This document shows positions 1 through 5,720 of a stretch of DNA of 5,720 bases, in pieces. The stretch comes from an uncultured Marinosulfonomonas sp. (GTDB lineage Bacteria; Pseudomonadota; Alphaproteobacteria; Rhodobacterales; Rhodobacteraceae): positions 1 to 5,720 of the forward strand of contig CAMZKY010000295.1 in assembly GCA_947311455.1 (NCBI GenBank), given 5' to 3'. The notes under the pieces are model-generated. The model did no database searches. It was not told the origin of the DNA and saw nothing but the letters and a program-made list of their open reading frames with translations. Each line of letters begins with the position of its first letter. Within the stretch, counting starts at the first letter, position 1. A program made the translations under genes and the position numbers.

Positions 1-395
1 GATTTTGACCAATCAATCACCGCGCGTTCCATATAGATCGCGCCATGATCACGCCCGCCGCCATTGCTGTTCATCGTGGCGGCGACCATTTCACTAATCA
101 ATCCGCTGGCCAGCCCCGTGCCATGCACCCAGCCAAAAAAACGCGGATGGGTGTTGCCAGTGCCATAGGGCAGCACATCGGCAACCATCCGGCGCGCCAC
201 CTCGACTTCGCCCACAGCCACATCTTCAATCCCGTAACCCGCCGCAACATCCGCCGGAACGGGCTGCCACGGATGATCCGCAGCCCCACCCATCCGATCA
301 ATGCAGTGATCCAGCACGTCATGCGCTGCCGCACGAAATGCGGCCCAGTCTGTGGGGTCAAGATGGTTGCCAAGGGGGCTTTTGCGTTTTGCCAT
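1..395 (-). CDS. PLP-dependent group II (aromatic-L-amino-acid type) decarboxylase, N-terminal part, runs off the window
   Basis: The minus strand reads open from an ATG at 395 down to base 1, giving the first 131 residues with no stop, so the gene is cut by the window edge. Residues about 78-129 carry the conserved N-terminal block of group II pyridoxal-phosphate decarboxylases (aromatic-L-amino-acid, tyrosine and glutamate decarboxylase relatives): GNTHPRFFGWVHGTG at 80-94, then a short helix leading to MNSNGGGRDHG, and an ERAVIDW segment at 123-129. Upstream lies a PWQPVP element (42-47), also usual in the family. Members are cytosolic, generally dimeric, and remove the alpha-carboxylate of an amino acid. 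The Schiff-base lysine lies in the missing C-terminal part, so neither activity nor substrate can be judged. The start is supported by AAAGG on the minus strand (403-407), 7 bases before the ATG. The gene is transcribed away from the perM-hda-ppk-ppx cluster and has no visible functional link to it. Confidence 0.85.
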   Translation of the reverse strand, partial: MAKRKSPLGNHLDPTDWAAFRAAAHDVLDHCIDRMGGAADHPWQPVPADVAAGYGIEDVAVGEVEVARRMVADVLPYGTGNTHPRFFGWVHGTGLASGLISEMVAATMNSNGGGRDHGAIYMERAVIDWSK

Positions 396-402
396 GGTCT
401 TG

Positions 403-407
403 CCTTT
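403..407 (-). promoter_or_regulatory. Ribosome binding site of the decarboxylase gene
   Basis: The minus strand reads AAAGG here, 7 bases before the ATG whose first base is at 395. This purine-rich stretch chooses the start; in-frame codons further upstream offer no better-placed ATG. Confidence 0.55.
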
Positions 408-506
408 CGGGAATGTCCTGCCAAATACCCATATATCGCGCCGCCCGTTCAGAACAGCATAGACTTGCCCCCGCACATAAAATACAAAAGGCACACCACA
501 CCAAAC

Positions 507-511
507 AGGAG
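507..511 (+). promoter_or_regulatory. Ribosome binding site of the AI-2E family permease gene
   Basis: AGGAG lies 5 bases before the ATG at 517. It supports that start over the next in-frame ATG at 541, which has no comparable purine-rich motif in front of it. Confidence 0.75.
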
Positions 512-516
512 CAAAA

Positions 517-1596
517 ATGGGCCTTCCGGTAAAAGACCAAATGAAATTCTGGGGCATATTTGCTGCGGTCTTCCTTATTGCGCTTTGGTATCTGGGCGAT
601 GTGATCATGCCGTTTCTGTTGGGCGGGGCAATTGCCTATTTTATGGATCCCGTGGCCGACAAACTGGAAGACATGGGATGCTCGCGCGCCTTGGCCACCA
701 CGATTATTACCGTGATTGCTTTGGTCGTTTTTGTTCTGATGGCGTTTCTGATTGTACCGACCATTGTCAAACAAACCGCAAGCCTGATTGATTCTGCCCC
801 GCAAATTTTCAAACGCTTACGCCTGTTTCTAACCGATACATTCCCGTCCATCATGGACGAAAATTCGGTATTGCGCCAATCGCTTGATACGCTTGGCGAA
901 ACCATCAAAGCCAAGGGCGGCGATCTGATCAATGGCATTTTCAGCTCTGCCATGAGCGTGATCAACATTCTGGTGATGTTTGTCATCGTGCCGGTTGTAG
1001 CGTTTTATATGCTGCTGGACTGGGATAAAATGATCGCCAAAATCGACGGCCTGCTGCCGCGCGATCACGCCCCTACCATTCGCAAACTGGCCGGTGAAAT
1101 CGACACCACGCTGGCCTCTTTTATTCGTGGCCAAGGCACGGTTTGCCTGACGATGGGGGCCTATTACGCCATCGGATTGATGATTGTCGGGTTGCAATTT
1201 GGCCTGCTTGTCGGTGCCTTTGCCGGATTGATCACCTTTATTCCCTATATCGGCGCGCTGATTGGCGGCGCGTTGGCAATCGGTCTGGGCCTTTATCAAT
1301 TCTGGGGCGATTGGGTGCCGTTGGGGCTGGTTGCGGGCGTATTTATGATTGGTCAGGTGCTTGAGGGCAACGTGATTACCCCGCGCCTTGTGGGCAATTC
1401 GGTCGGGCTGCATCCGGTTTGGCTGATGTTTTCGCTGTCGGTGTTTGGCACTTTGTTCGGCTTTGTCGGGATGTTGGTGGCCGTGCCTGTGGCCGCATCG
1501 ATCGGTGTGATTATCCGCTTTGTCATCAAACAATATCAAGAAGCGCGTTTATATACAGGCACCAAGAACCCCACACCACCAAAAGAAACCAGCTGA
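517..1596 (+). CDS. perM: AI-2E family transporter (PerM/YdiK-like polytopic membrane protein)
   Basis: This 359-residue protein is strongly hydrophobic with the layout of the AI-2E/UPF0118 family. Hydrophobic segments occur at about 11-43 (probably two helices), 58-82, 146-168, 208-226, 228-262 (two), 265-281 and 300-338. Between about 83 and 145 lies a hydrophilic loop, as usual in this family. Family hallmarks are the charged GDWV..EGNVITPRLVG region (264-293), followed by GLHPVW and the glycine-rich last helices ending in AVPVAA (322-327). Length matches the typical 340-380 residues. It sits in the inner membrane. TqsA of E. coli exports the quorum signal AI-2, and other members have been linked to Na+/H+ antiport, so the substrate here is unknown. 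PerM is only a family-level symbol. The start at 517 is chosen for its AGGAG. It is the first gene of a co-directional cluster, and its TGA is followed in frame by TAA, just before the hda ATG. Confidence 0.9.
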   Translation: MGLPVKDQMKFWGIFAAVFLIALWYLGDVIMPFLLGGAIAYFMDPVADKLEDMGCSRALATTIITVIALVVFVLMAFLIVPTIVKQTASLIDSAPQIFKRLRLFLTDTFPSIMDENSVLRQSLDTLGETIKAKGGDLINGIFSSAMSVINILVMFVIVPVVAFYMLLDWDKMIAKIDGLLPRDHAPTIRKLAGEIDTTLASFIRGQGTVCLTMGAYYAIGLMIVGLQFGLLVGAFAGLITFIPYIGALIGGALAIGLGLYQFWGDWVPLGLVAGVFMIGQVLEGNVITPRLVGNSVGLHPVWLMFSLSVFGTLFGFVGMLVAVPVAASIGVIIRFVIKQYQEARLYTGTKNPTPPKETS

Positions 1597-1599
1597 TAA

Positions 1600-2283
1600 A
1601 TGGCCGAGCAACTTACATTCGATCTGCCCACGCTTGATCCATTTGGAGAGGATGATTTTTTCGTCTCCCCGACCAATGCCATGGCTGTGGAAATGCTGAA
1701 TGATACATCCGCATGGCCCCAAAACAAACTGGTTCTTGTTGGGCCGGATGGCTCAGGCAAAACCCACCTCGCCCATATCTGGGCGCATAAAACCAACGCC
1801 GCCTTTATCGATGCAAACGATCTAATGGCCCAAAACATCGAAACCTTGGCTCAAACCCCCGTGGTTGTTGAAAACATTCGCGCAATCACCGACAAACCCG
1901 ATGCCCAAACCCAGCTTTTTCACTTGCACAACCTTCTTCATGCCAACCAAAACCCGCTTTTATTAACGGCAAACACACCACCCACACGCTGGAAACTGGG
2001 CCTTGCTGATTTGCAAAGCCGGATGTCGGGCACCGCGGTTGTCACCCTGTCGTCCCCCGATGACGCCTTACTCAGCATGGTGATGATTAAACTGTTTTCC
2101 GACCGCCAGATTGATGTGCAGCCAAACCTGATTGAATATCTGCTTAAACGCATGGATCGCTCATTCACCAGCGCCGCCAATATCGTTGATCAACTGGATC
2201 GTGCAGCCTTAAAAGAACGGCGCGCCATCACGCTTCGGTTTGCGGCCACTGTTCTGGACAATCCCGCCAAATCCAACGCATAG
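1600..2283 (+). CDS. hdaA: Hda/HdaA-type DnaA regulatory inactivator (AAA+ protein)
   Basis: This 227-residue protein resembles the AAA+ part of DnaA without the DNA-binding domain, the size and layout of alphaproteobacterial HdaA. QLTFDLP at residues 4-10 fits the N-terminal sliding-clamp-binding motif of Hda proteins. The Walker A motif is GPDGSGKT (48-55). The Walker B strand is VVVEN (88-92), with Glu91 in the acidic position. LLLTANTPP (120-128) is the sensor I strand, SRM around Arg141 the box VII arginine region, and RMDRSF around Arg187 the sensor II region. In the family, ADP-bound Hda on the DNA-loaded beta clamp stimulates ATP hydrolysis by DnaA, preventing re-initiation of replication (RIDA). 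The ATG lies 3 bases after the permease stop with no strong Shine-Dalgarno motif, suggesting translational coupling. The alternative, a DnaA fragment, is unlikely because clamp motif, length and end are all as expected for Hda. Two stops in a row (TAG TAA) close the gene. Confidence 0.88.
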   Translation: MAEQLTFDLPTLDPFGEDDFFVSPTNAMAVEMLNDTSAWPQNKLVLVGPDGSGKTHLAHIWAHKTNAAFIDANDLMAQNIETLAQTPVVVENIRAITDKPDAQTQLFHLHNLLHANQNPLLLTANTPPTRWKLGLADLQSRMSGTAVVTLSSPDDALLSMVMIKLFSDRQIDVQPNLIEYLLKRMDRSFTSAANIVDQLDRAALKERRAITLRFAATVLDNPAKSNA

Positions 2284-2313
2284 TAAATCTCATTTTATCA
2301 GATAGATATCGCC

Positions 2314-4500
2314 ATGACCCACACCACACCCCACGCAAATTTTCTAAAAACCCCGTTTGACGATGCCACCGTTTTGCCCAAACCCGAATGGGACGGCCCC
2401 AATCGGTTTTTCAATCGCGAATTGTCATGGCTGGCTTTTAACTGGCGCGTTCTGGACGAGGCCGAAAACCCCCGCGTGCCATTGCTGGAACGTGTGCGCT
2501 TTGTGTCGATTTCCGCCACCAATCTGGATGAATTCTTTACCGTGCGCGTGGCCGGATTGATGGAACTGGTGCGCGGCGGCAATACAAACCCCAGCATTGA
2601 CGGCCTGTCACCCGAAAAACAACTTGCCTTGATCAATGCGGATGCGGGAAAACTTTTGCTAGCGCAACAGCGGGTTTGGCGTGACATGCGCGGCACGCTG
2701 GAAGACAACAATATCCGCCTCCTAAACCGCGAAAACCTGTCCGATGCCGACAAAGAATTCGCCCAAACCTTTTTCCTGTCCCAAGTGTTTCCGGTGCTGT
2801 CGCCCCTGGCCATTGATCCGGCGCACCCGTTCCCGTTTATCCCGAATGAGGGCTTTTCGCTTGCCCTAAAACTAGAGCGCAGCACCGATAAAAGCCCCCT
2901 GATGGCCCTGCTACCGATCCCGCAACAGGTTGACCGCTTTATCGCGTTACCATCTGATGACGGCATAAACCGCTTTTTACCACTAGAAGAGCTGCTTTTA
3001 TTGCACATTGACGCGTTGTTTCCCGGATACCAAACCAAAGGCAGCTGCACCTTTCGCGTCTTACGCAATTCCGATCTCGAGGTCGAAGACGAGGCCGAAG
3101 ATTTGGTGCGCGAATTCGAAGTTGCGCTGAAACGCCGCCGCCGCGGCGAAGTGGTGCGCCTGAAAATCTCTGCCGACGCCCCGCCAAGCCTGCGCAAGTT
3201 GATCACCCGCGAATTGTGCGTATCTGATGCCGAAATCGTTGAAATCGACGGCATGCTTGGCCTAACCGATCTCTCCGAGCTGGTGCTGGATCACCGCCCC
3301 GAATTACTTTGGCCCAGCTTTACACCCCGCGTGCCTGAACGTGTGCAGGATTTCGAAGGCGATATGTTTGCCGCCATCCGCCAAAAAGATATGCTGCTGC
3401 ATCACCCCTATGAAACCTTTGATATGGTGGTGCGGTTTTTGGAACAGGCCGCGCACGATCCCGATGTGGTTGCGATCAAACAAACCTTTTACCGCACTTC
3501 GCGCAATTCACCCATCGTTTCGGCCCTGTGCGAAGCCGCTGAAAACGGAAAATCTGTCACGGCGTTGGTCGAACTCAAGGCCCGCTTTGACGAGGCCGCC
3601 AATATCCATCAATCCCGCCGTTTGGAACGCGCCGGTGCGCATGTGGTTTACGGATTTATCAACTATAAAACGCATGCCAAAATCAGCATCGTGGTGCGTC
3701 GCGAAGGCGGTAAACTGGTGACATACACCCATTTCGGCACCGGAAACTATCACCCGATCACCGCGCGCATCTATACCGATCTATCCCTGTTCACCAGCAG
3801 CGACAAGCTCAGCCGCGATGCAATCAAAGTGTTCAACTATCTATCTGGCTATGCCAATCCGCAAGGGCTGGAAAATCTGGCGATTTCGCCGATCAATCTG
3901 AAATCCACCTTGATTCAAAGCATCAACGACGAGGCTGAACACGCCCGCGCTGGCGCTCCTGCCGAAATCTGGGCGAAAATGAATTCCCTGGTGGAACCCA
4001 AAGTTATCGACGCGCTTTACGCGGCCTCGCAGGCAGGTGTGAAAATCAATCTGGTTATTCGCGGCATTTGTGGTTTGCGCCCCGGGATCAAAGGCCTGTC
4101 CGATAACATTCGGGTTAAATCCATTGTCGGGCGGTTTCTGGAACATTCGCGCATTGTTTGTTTTGGCAATGGCCACGGCCTGCCCGCCAAAAAGGCACGG
4201 GTCTATATTTCGTCCGCCGATTGGATGGGCCGCAATCTGAACCGCCGCGTTGAAACATTGGTTGAAATCAAAAATGCCACCGTCAAAGCCCAAGTGATGG
4301 ATCAGATCATGGCGGCAAATCTGGCTGACGAAGCCCAGACATGGGTTCTGGATGCCCATGGGCGATACCAACGCACCGATGTTTCGGATCAGGAAAACCC
4401 GTTTAATTGCCACCGGTTTTTCATGGAAAACCCTTCTTTATCTGGCCGCGGCAGCGCAGGAGCCTCGGATGTGCCCAAATTGGCCCATTCCAAAGATTGA
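2314..4500 (+). CDS. ppk1: Polyphosphate kinase 1 (PPK1)
   Basis: This 728-residue protein is a full-length PPK1 (E. coli 688) that reversibly transfers the gamma phosphate of ATP onto inorganic polyphosphate. The N-terminal domain opens with FFNRELSWLAFN (32-43) and SISATNLDEFF (65-75). The middle domain holds FRVLRNSDLEVEDEAE and the KRRRRGE stretch. The two phospholipase-D-like catalytic domains follow. From recalled alignment with the E. coli enzyme, His454 in THAKI corresponds to the autophosphorylated His435, His473 in THFGTGN to His454, and His611 in LEHSR to His592. Arg394 (FYRTS) and Arg424 (KARFDE) match the Mg/phosphate-binding arginines, with the same 30-residue spacing. All expected catalytic residues are present. 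A tail of about 35 residues beyond the last catalytic helix (FMENPSLSGRG and onward) accounts for much of the extra length. The ATG follows hda by 30 bases with only a weak purine stretch in front. Ppx/GppA follows directly, the common ppk-ppx pairing. Confidence 0.97.
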   Translation: MTHTTPHANFLKTPFDDATVLPKPEWDGPNRFFNRELSWLAFNWRVLDEAENPRVPLLERVRFVSISATNLDEFFTVRVAGLMELVRGGNTNPSIDGLSPEKQLALINADAGKLLLAQQRVWRDMRGTLEDNNIRLLNRENLSDADKEFAQTFFLSQVFPVLSPLAIDPAHPFPFIPNEGFSLALKLERSTDKSPLMALLPIPQQVDRFIALPSDDGINRFLPLEELLLLHIDALFPGYQTKGSCTFRVLRNSDLEVEDEAEDLVREFEVALKRRRRGEVVRLKISADAPPSLRKLITRELCVSDAEIVEIDGMLGLTDLSELVLDHRPELLWPSFTPRVPERVQDFEGDMFAAIRQKDMLLHHPYETFDMVVRFLEQAAHDPDVVAIKQTFYRTSRNSPIVSALCEAAENGKSVTALVELKARFDEAANIHQSRRLERAGAHVVYGFINYKTHAKISIVVRREGGKLVTYTHFGTGNYHPITARIYTDLSLFTSSDKLSRDAIKVFNYLSGYANPQGLENLAISPINLKSTLIQSINDEAEHARAGAPAEIWAKMNSLVEPKVIDALYAASQAGVKINLVIRGICGLRPGIKGLSDNIRVKSIVGRFLEHSRIVCFGNGHGLPAKKARVYISSADWMGRNLNRRVETLVEIKNATVKAQVMDQIMAANLADEAQTWVLDAHGRYQRTDVSDQENPFNCHRFFMENPSLSGRGSAGASDVPKLAHSKD

Positions 4501-4538
4501 CGCACCCGCAACTTTTGCAGCATTATAAAAATCAGAAC

Positions 4539-4544
4539 GGGGGA
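4539..4544 (+). promoter_or_regulatory. Ribosome binding site of the Ppx/GppA gene
   Basis: GGGGGA lies 3 bases before the ATG at 4548, an unusually short spacing. The start is nevertheless favoured because the next in-frame ATG (codon 39) would delete the first phosphate-binding motif, DVGSNS. Confidence 0.5.
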
Positions 4545-4547
4545 AAT

Positions 4548-5720
4548 ATGGATCAAAACACCGAAGATTGGGGGCCGTTTGGCCGTCCACTGTTTAACGA
4601 TCCCTCTACGCGCGCCCTATCGCGTGTAGGTGTGGTGGATGTGGGTTCAAACTCGGTGCGTATGGTGGTGTTTGACGGGGCCGCCCGTAGCCCTGCCTAT
4701 TTTTACAATGAAAAAATCCTCTGTGCGCTTGGCGCTGGCCTGATTGAAACGGGGCATCTAAATCCCAAGGGCCGCACCCGTGCCGTGGCCGCGATCAAAC
4801 GCTTTCAACTTCTGGCGCAAAACATGGGTATCCCGCCCCTCACGGCGGTTGCCACCGCCGCCGTGCGCGAAGCCAGCGACGGGGATGATTTTTGTGATGA
4901 AATCTTGCGCGAAACGGGCCTTAAGATCTATGTGATTGATGGAAATGAAGAAGCCCGCCTTTCCGCCCAAGGCGTGCTTTTGGGCTGGCCAACCGCCAAC
5001 GGCCTGATCTGTGATATCGGCGGATCATCTTTGGAATTGGCTGAAATTTCCGATGGCCGCGTTGGTAATCGCCTTACTTCACCGCTTGGCCCGCTAAAAT
5101 TGCGCGCTGTTAAAGGCGGTAAAAAGGGATTGCAAGCCCATATCAAATCGGTCATCCAGGATATCCACACCCAAATCCCCATGCAAAACAAACGCCTGTT
5201 TCTGGTCGGCGGCTCATGGCGCGCCATTGCCCGCATTGATATGGATCGGCGCGGCTATCCGCTTAAGGTGCTGCACGAATATCGTATGACCCCGAAATCG
5301 GTAATGAACACGGTGAAATGGATCAATGAACACGATCCGGACGATCTGCGCACCCGCACCGGCACGTCTGAGGAGCGGATGGCGTTGGTGCCGATTGCAG
5401 GCGAGGTTCTAAAACGCCTTGTGCGCCAGTTCAAACCCAAGGAAATTGCCATTTCCAGTTATGGTATTCGGGAAGGTATGCTTTATGAACAAATGCCGCA
5501 AAAACTGCGCGATCGCGACCCGTTGATCGAGGCTTGCCGCTATGCCGAAGACAAAGACGCCCGTTGGCCCGGGTTTGGCCGCTCGCTTAATAAATTCATC
5601 ACGCCATTGTTCAAATCCGCCAATGCCGATCGTAAACGCCTGATCCTTGCCGCCTGTTTGTTGCATGACGTTACATGGCGCGCGCATCCTGATTACCGCG
5701 CCGAGGTGTGTTTTGATAAC
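4548..5720 (+). CDS. ppx: Ppx/GppA family exopolyphosphatase / (p)ppGpp phosphohydrolase, C-terminal end outside the window
   Basis: The frame from the ATG at 4548 is open to the last base, giving 391 residues. It belongs to the ASKHA-fold Ppx/GppA family: VVDVGSNSVRM (29-39) is the first phosphate-binding loop, TAAVREASDG (103-112) the TSALRDA-like motif, NEEARLSAQGV (133-143) holds the catalytic glutamate region, DIGGSSLEL (156-164) is the second phosphate loop, and VGGSWRAIARIDM (220-232) the conserved C-terminal segment of the catalytic domain. Near the window edge ACLLHDV (His373-Asp374) marks the start of the HD-type C-terminal domain seen in longer members. The family removes terminal phosphate from polyphosphate and/or the 5' phosphate of pppGpp; sequence alone does not tell which. 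About 26 residues precede the first motif (WGPFGRPLF and onward). It lies 47 bases after ppk1, so synthesis and breakdown of polyphosphate are probably co-expressed. Confidence 0.93.
   Translation, partial: MDQNTEDWGPFGRPLFNDPSTRALSRVGVVDVGSNSVRMVVFDGAARSPAYFYNEKILCALGAGLIETGHLNPKGRTRAVAAIKRFQLLAQNMGIPPLTAVATAAVREASDGDDFCDEILRETGLKIYVIDGNEEARLSAQGVLLGWPTANGLICDIGGSSLELAEISDGRVGNRLTSPLGPLKLRAVKGGKKGLQAHIKSVIQDIHTQIPMQNKRLFLVGGSWRAIARIDMDRRGYPLKVLHEYRMTPKSVMNTVKWINEHDPDDLRTRTGTSEERMALVPIAGEVLKRLVRQFKPKEIAISSYGIREGMLYEQMPQKLRDRDPLIEACRYAEDKDARWPGFGRSLNKFITPLFKSANADRKRLILAACLLHDVTWRAHPDYRAEVCFDN

Larger units (their letters stand above)
396..516. promoter_or_regulatory. Divergent intergenic region, presumed to hold both promoters
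   Basis: These 121 bases lie between the start codons of two divergently transcribed genes, so promoters for both are expected here. I could not place convincing -35/-10 pairs. Toward the plus strand there is a TTGCCC at 465-470 and an AT-rich stretch at 476-489, but their spacing does not fit a standard sigma70 site. Toward the minus strand only weak TTGTAT-like and TATATG-like elements can be seen. No clear inverted repeat for an operator and no terminator was found. Confidence 0.45.
517..5720 (+). other. Probable operon perM - hdaA - ppk1 - ppx
   Basis: Four genes in the same direction are separated by 3, 30 and 47 bases. No hairpin followed by a T-run is visible in the gaps, so a single transcript from the divergent region upstream of 517 is the simplest reading. 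The 47-base gap before ppx contains an AT-rich ATTATAAAAAT stretch (4522-4532) that could serve as part of a weak internal promoter, but no partner -35 box is convincing. The transcript continues past the right edge. Confidence 0.65.

Noticed and set aside
98..424. Alternative minus-strand frame of 108 codons over the decarboxylase gene
   Set aside because: It is a different frame from the one carrying the decarboxylase motifs, and its translation is Trp/Arg-rich with no recognisable domain.
45..791. Plus-strand open frame of 248 codons crossing the decarboxylase start, the intergenic region and the start of the permease gene
   Set aside because: It overlaps two better-supported genes on opposite strands and its translation is low-complexity and Arg/His/Cys-rich without family resemblance.
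1511..1519. TTATCCGCT, resembling a DnaA box, shortly upstream of hdaA
   Set aside because: It is a single imperfect match inside permease coding sequence encoding a conserved hydrophobic segment; no second box is nearby.
829..1539. Open frame of 236 codons on the minus strand, antisense to the AI-2E permease gene
   Set aside because: The translation is rich in His, Gln and Asn, as expected from the complement of a hydrophobic membrane-protein gene; no domain or ribosome binding site supports it.
3139..3148. Perfect 10-base GC palindrome CGCCGCGGCG
   Set aside because: It falls within codons for the conserved Arg-rich stretch of PPK1 and has no T-run or other context for a terminator or binding site.
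2298..3254. Long open frame of 318 codons on the minus strand, antisense to ppk1
   Set aside because: It lies inside a clearly functional gene, its translation is Ser/Arg-rich with no recognisable domain, and such antisense frames arise from codon bias of the real gene.
4501..4547. Possible short hairpin (GCAA-CTT-TTGC) and AT-rich stretch between ppk1 and ppx
   Set aside because: The stem is only four base pairs and is not followed by a T-run, so it does not support a terminator; the AT-rich stretch lacks a paired -35 box.

Overview
The window looks like an ordinary stretch of alphaproteobacterial chromosome, most likely from the Rhodobacterales (Roseobacter-type) group. The basis is the sequence style of the proteins, especially the PPK1 and Ppx/GppA termini and the short HdaA-type protein, plus the gene order AI-2E permease, Hda, polyphosphate kinase, Ppx/GppA. 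The order assignment is made from memory of the families and was not tested by a search. By eye the base composition is moderate rather than very GC-rich, and TTA, ATT and AAA codons are common, which would fit a marine, lower-GC member.

Layout: on the minus strand at the left edge is the first 131 codons of a PLP-dependent group II (aromatic-L-amino-acid type) decarboxylase, reading out of the window. A 121-base divergent intergenic region separates it from a tight plus-strand cluster of four genes: an AI-2E/PerM-family membrane protein (517-1596), a DnaA-related Hda/HdaA replication regulator (1600-2283), polyphosphate kinase 1 (ppk1, 2314-4500) and a Ppx/GppA-family phosphatase (from 4548, open at the right edge with 391 codons visible). 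The gaps are 3, 30 and 47 bases, no terminator is visible between genes, and all genes point the same way, so one transcript is likely.

How they fit together: Ppk1 makes polyphosphate from ATP, and a Ppx/GppA protein degrades polyphosphate and/or (p)ppGpp. Hda acts with the DNA-loaded sliding clamp to turn DnaA-ATP into DnaA-ADP. The cluster therefore places a replication-initiation regulator next to a polyphosphate/stringent-response pair, with a membrane permease of uncertain substrate at the front. No mobile element, RNA gene, CRISPR array or phage-like region is visible. I found no convincing sign of a previously undescribed system; the findings below are modest.
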